From: an uncultured Oscillibacter sp.
Lineage (GTDB): Bacteria; Bacillota_A; Clostridia; Oscillospirales; Oscillospiraceae
Assembly (NCBI GenBank): GCA_951800675.1
Contig: CATOKC010000186.1
Coordinates: forward strand, 1-5,230
Direction: 5' to 3'
DNA: 5,230 bases
Numbering within the stretch: the first letter of the stretch is position 1; each line of letters opens with the position of its first letter. Below the pieces are notes generated by a model. The model saw nothing but the letters and a program-made list of their open reading frames with translations. It was not told the origin of the DNA and searched no databases. A program made the translations under genes and the position numbers. Below, one piece after another: positions 5,060 to 5,230 of this stretch.

Positions 5060-5092
5060 GGCTCTAAAAACGTTGTTTTTGGAGTCTTTTTT
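5060..5092 (+). terminator. Intrinsic terminator of the tRNA transcript
   Basis: GGCTCTAAAAAC (5060-5071) pairs with GTTTTTGGAGTC (5075-5086) around GTT, with two G-U pairs, followed by six T (5087-5092). It starts 2 bases after the CCA end, so the tRNA is a single-gene unit. Confidence 0.92.
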
Positions 5093-5119
5093 GTAACTTC
5101 TCGCCCCTATTCTTAAAAT
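5091..5119 (+). promoter_or_regulatory. Candidate promoter of the rubrerythrin gene
   Basis: TTGTAA (5091-5096), 17-base spacer, TAAAAT (5114-5119). Both boxes are near consensus, but transcription would start near 5126, inside the ribosome binding site, leaving a very short leader. Read-through from the tRNA is the alternative. Confidence 0.35.
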
Positions 5120-5139
5120 TTCGAAAGGAGGAATTTACT

Positions 5140-5230
5140 ATGTCTAAATACGCCGGAACGCAGACAGAGAAGAACCTGGAGGCCGCTTTCGCCGGGGAAT
5201 CCCAGGCTCGGAACAAGTACACCTATTTCG
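5140..5230 (+). CDS. Rubrerythrin-family protein, N-terminal 30 residues (cut by window end)
   Basis: Rubrerythrins are non-haem diiron proteins that reduce hydrogen peroxide in the cytoplasm of anaerobes, usually with electrons passed through rubredoxin or their own rubredoxin-like domain. The visible part has the family's first ferritin-like helix: NLEAAFAGESQARNKYTYF (12-30), with Glu20 of AGESQAR at the position of the first diiron ligand. The start ATG 5140 is preceded by AAAGGAGG at 5124-5131, 8 bases away. The early position of the helix, with no rubredoxin domain before it, fits either classical rubrerythrin or short forms without rubredoxin; a reverse rubrerythrin with an N-terminal rubredoxin is excluded. 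The rest lies outside the window, so the subtype is open. Rex and rubrerythrin nearby fit an oxidative/redox stress neighbourhood. Confidence 0.92.
   Translation, partial: MSKYAGTQTEKNLEAAFAGESQARNKYTYF

Noticed and set aside
1..5230. CRISPR array, insertion sequence, defence or phage module
   Set aside because: No spaced direct repeats, transposase, integrase or defence-family motifs are seen; the genes are ordinary chromosomal ones.

Overview
The window looks like a GC-rich, strictly anaerobic member of the Clostridia, probably Oscillospiraceae (Flavonifractor/Lawsonibacter/Oscillibacter-like). The evidence is GC-biased codon choice with AT-rich promoters, strong AGGAGG-type ribosome binding sites, a Rex redox repressor, a rubrerythrin-family protein, an SLH-domain surface protein, and a short Gly/Cys-rich protein of a kind seen in spore-forming Firmicutes. 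The genus is inference.

Layout. 1-174: an open frame with no visible start, probably the C-terminal end of an upstream gene; its last part is made of abutting perfect hairpins. 219-1880 (+): ilvD, dihydroxy-acid dehydratase. 1949-2479 (+): a small membrane PAP2 phosphatase. 2484-2511: a strong hairpin between convergent genes. 2545-2699: non-coding DNA with several nested inverted repeats. 2684-2899 (-): a 71-residue protein with 21 cysteines, preceded by a candidate mother-cell (sigma-K-like) promoter. 3024-4106 (-): a secreted SLH-domain protein, followed by a good intrinsic terminator. 4132-4761 (-): rex, 25 bases upstream of the SLH gene and probably in the same transcript. 4762-4980: a divergent promoter region; the rex promoter overlaps a near-match to a Rex operator, and an opposite promoter drives a tRNA. 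4981-5057 (+): tRNA-Arg(CCG) with encoded CCA, then an intrinsic terminator. 5140-5230 (+): the first 30 codons of a rubrerythrin-family gene.

How the parts may work together. Rex senses the NADH/NAD+ ratio and probably represses its own promoter, and so also the SLH gene behind it. Rubrerythrin lies two transcription units away and protects anaerobes from peroxide; IlvD here appears to be the oxygen-labile [4Fe-4S] type. The right end therefore has a redox theme. No defence system, mobile element or CRISPR array is visible. The least explained parts are the hairpin train at 95-166, the Cys-rich protein with its candidate sporulation promoter, and the structured gap at 2545-2699.
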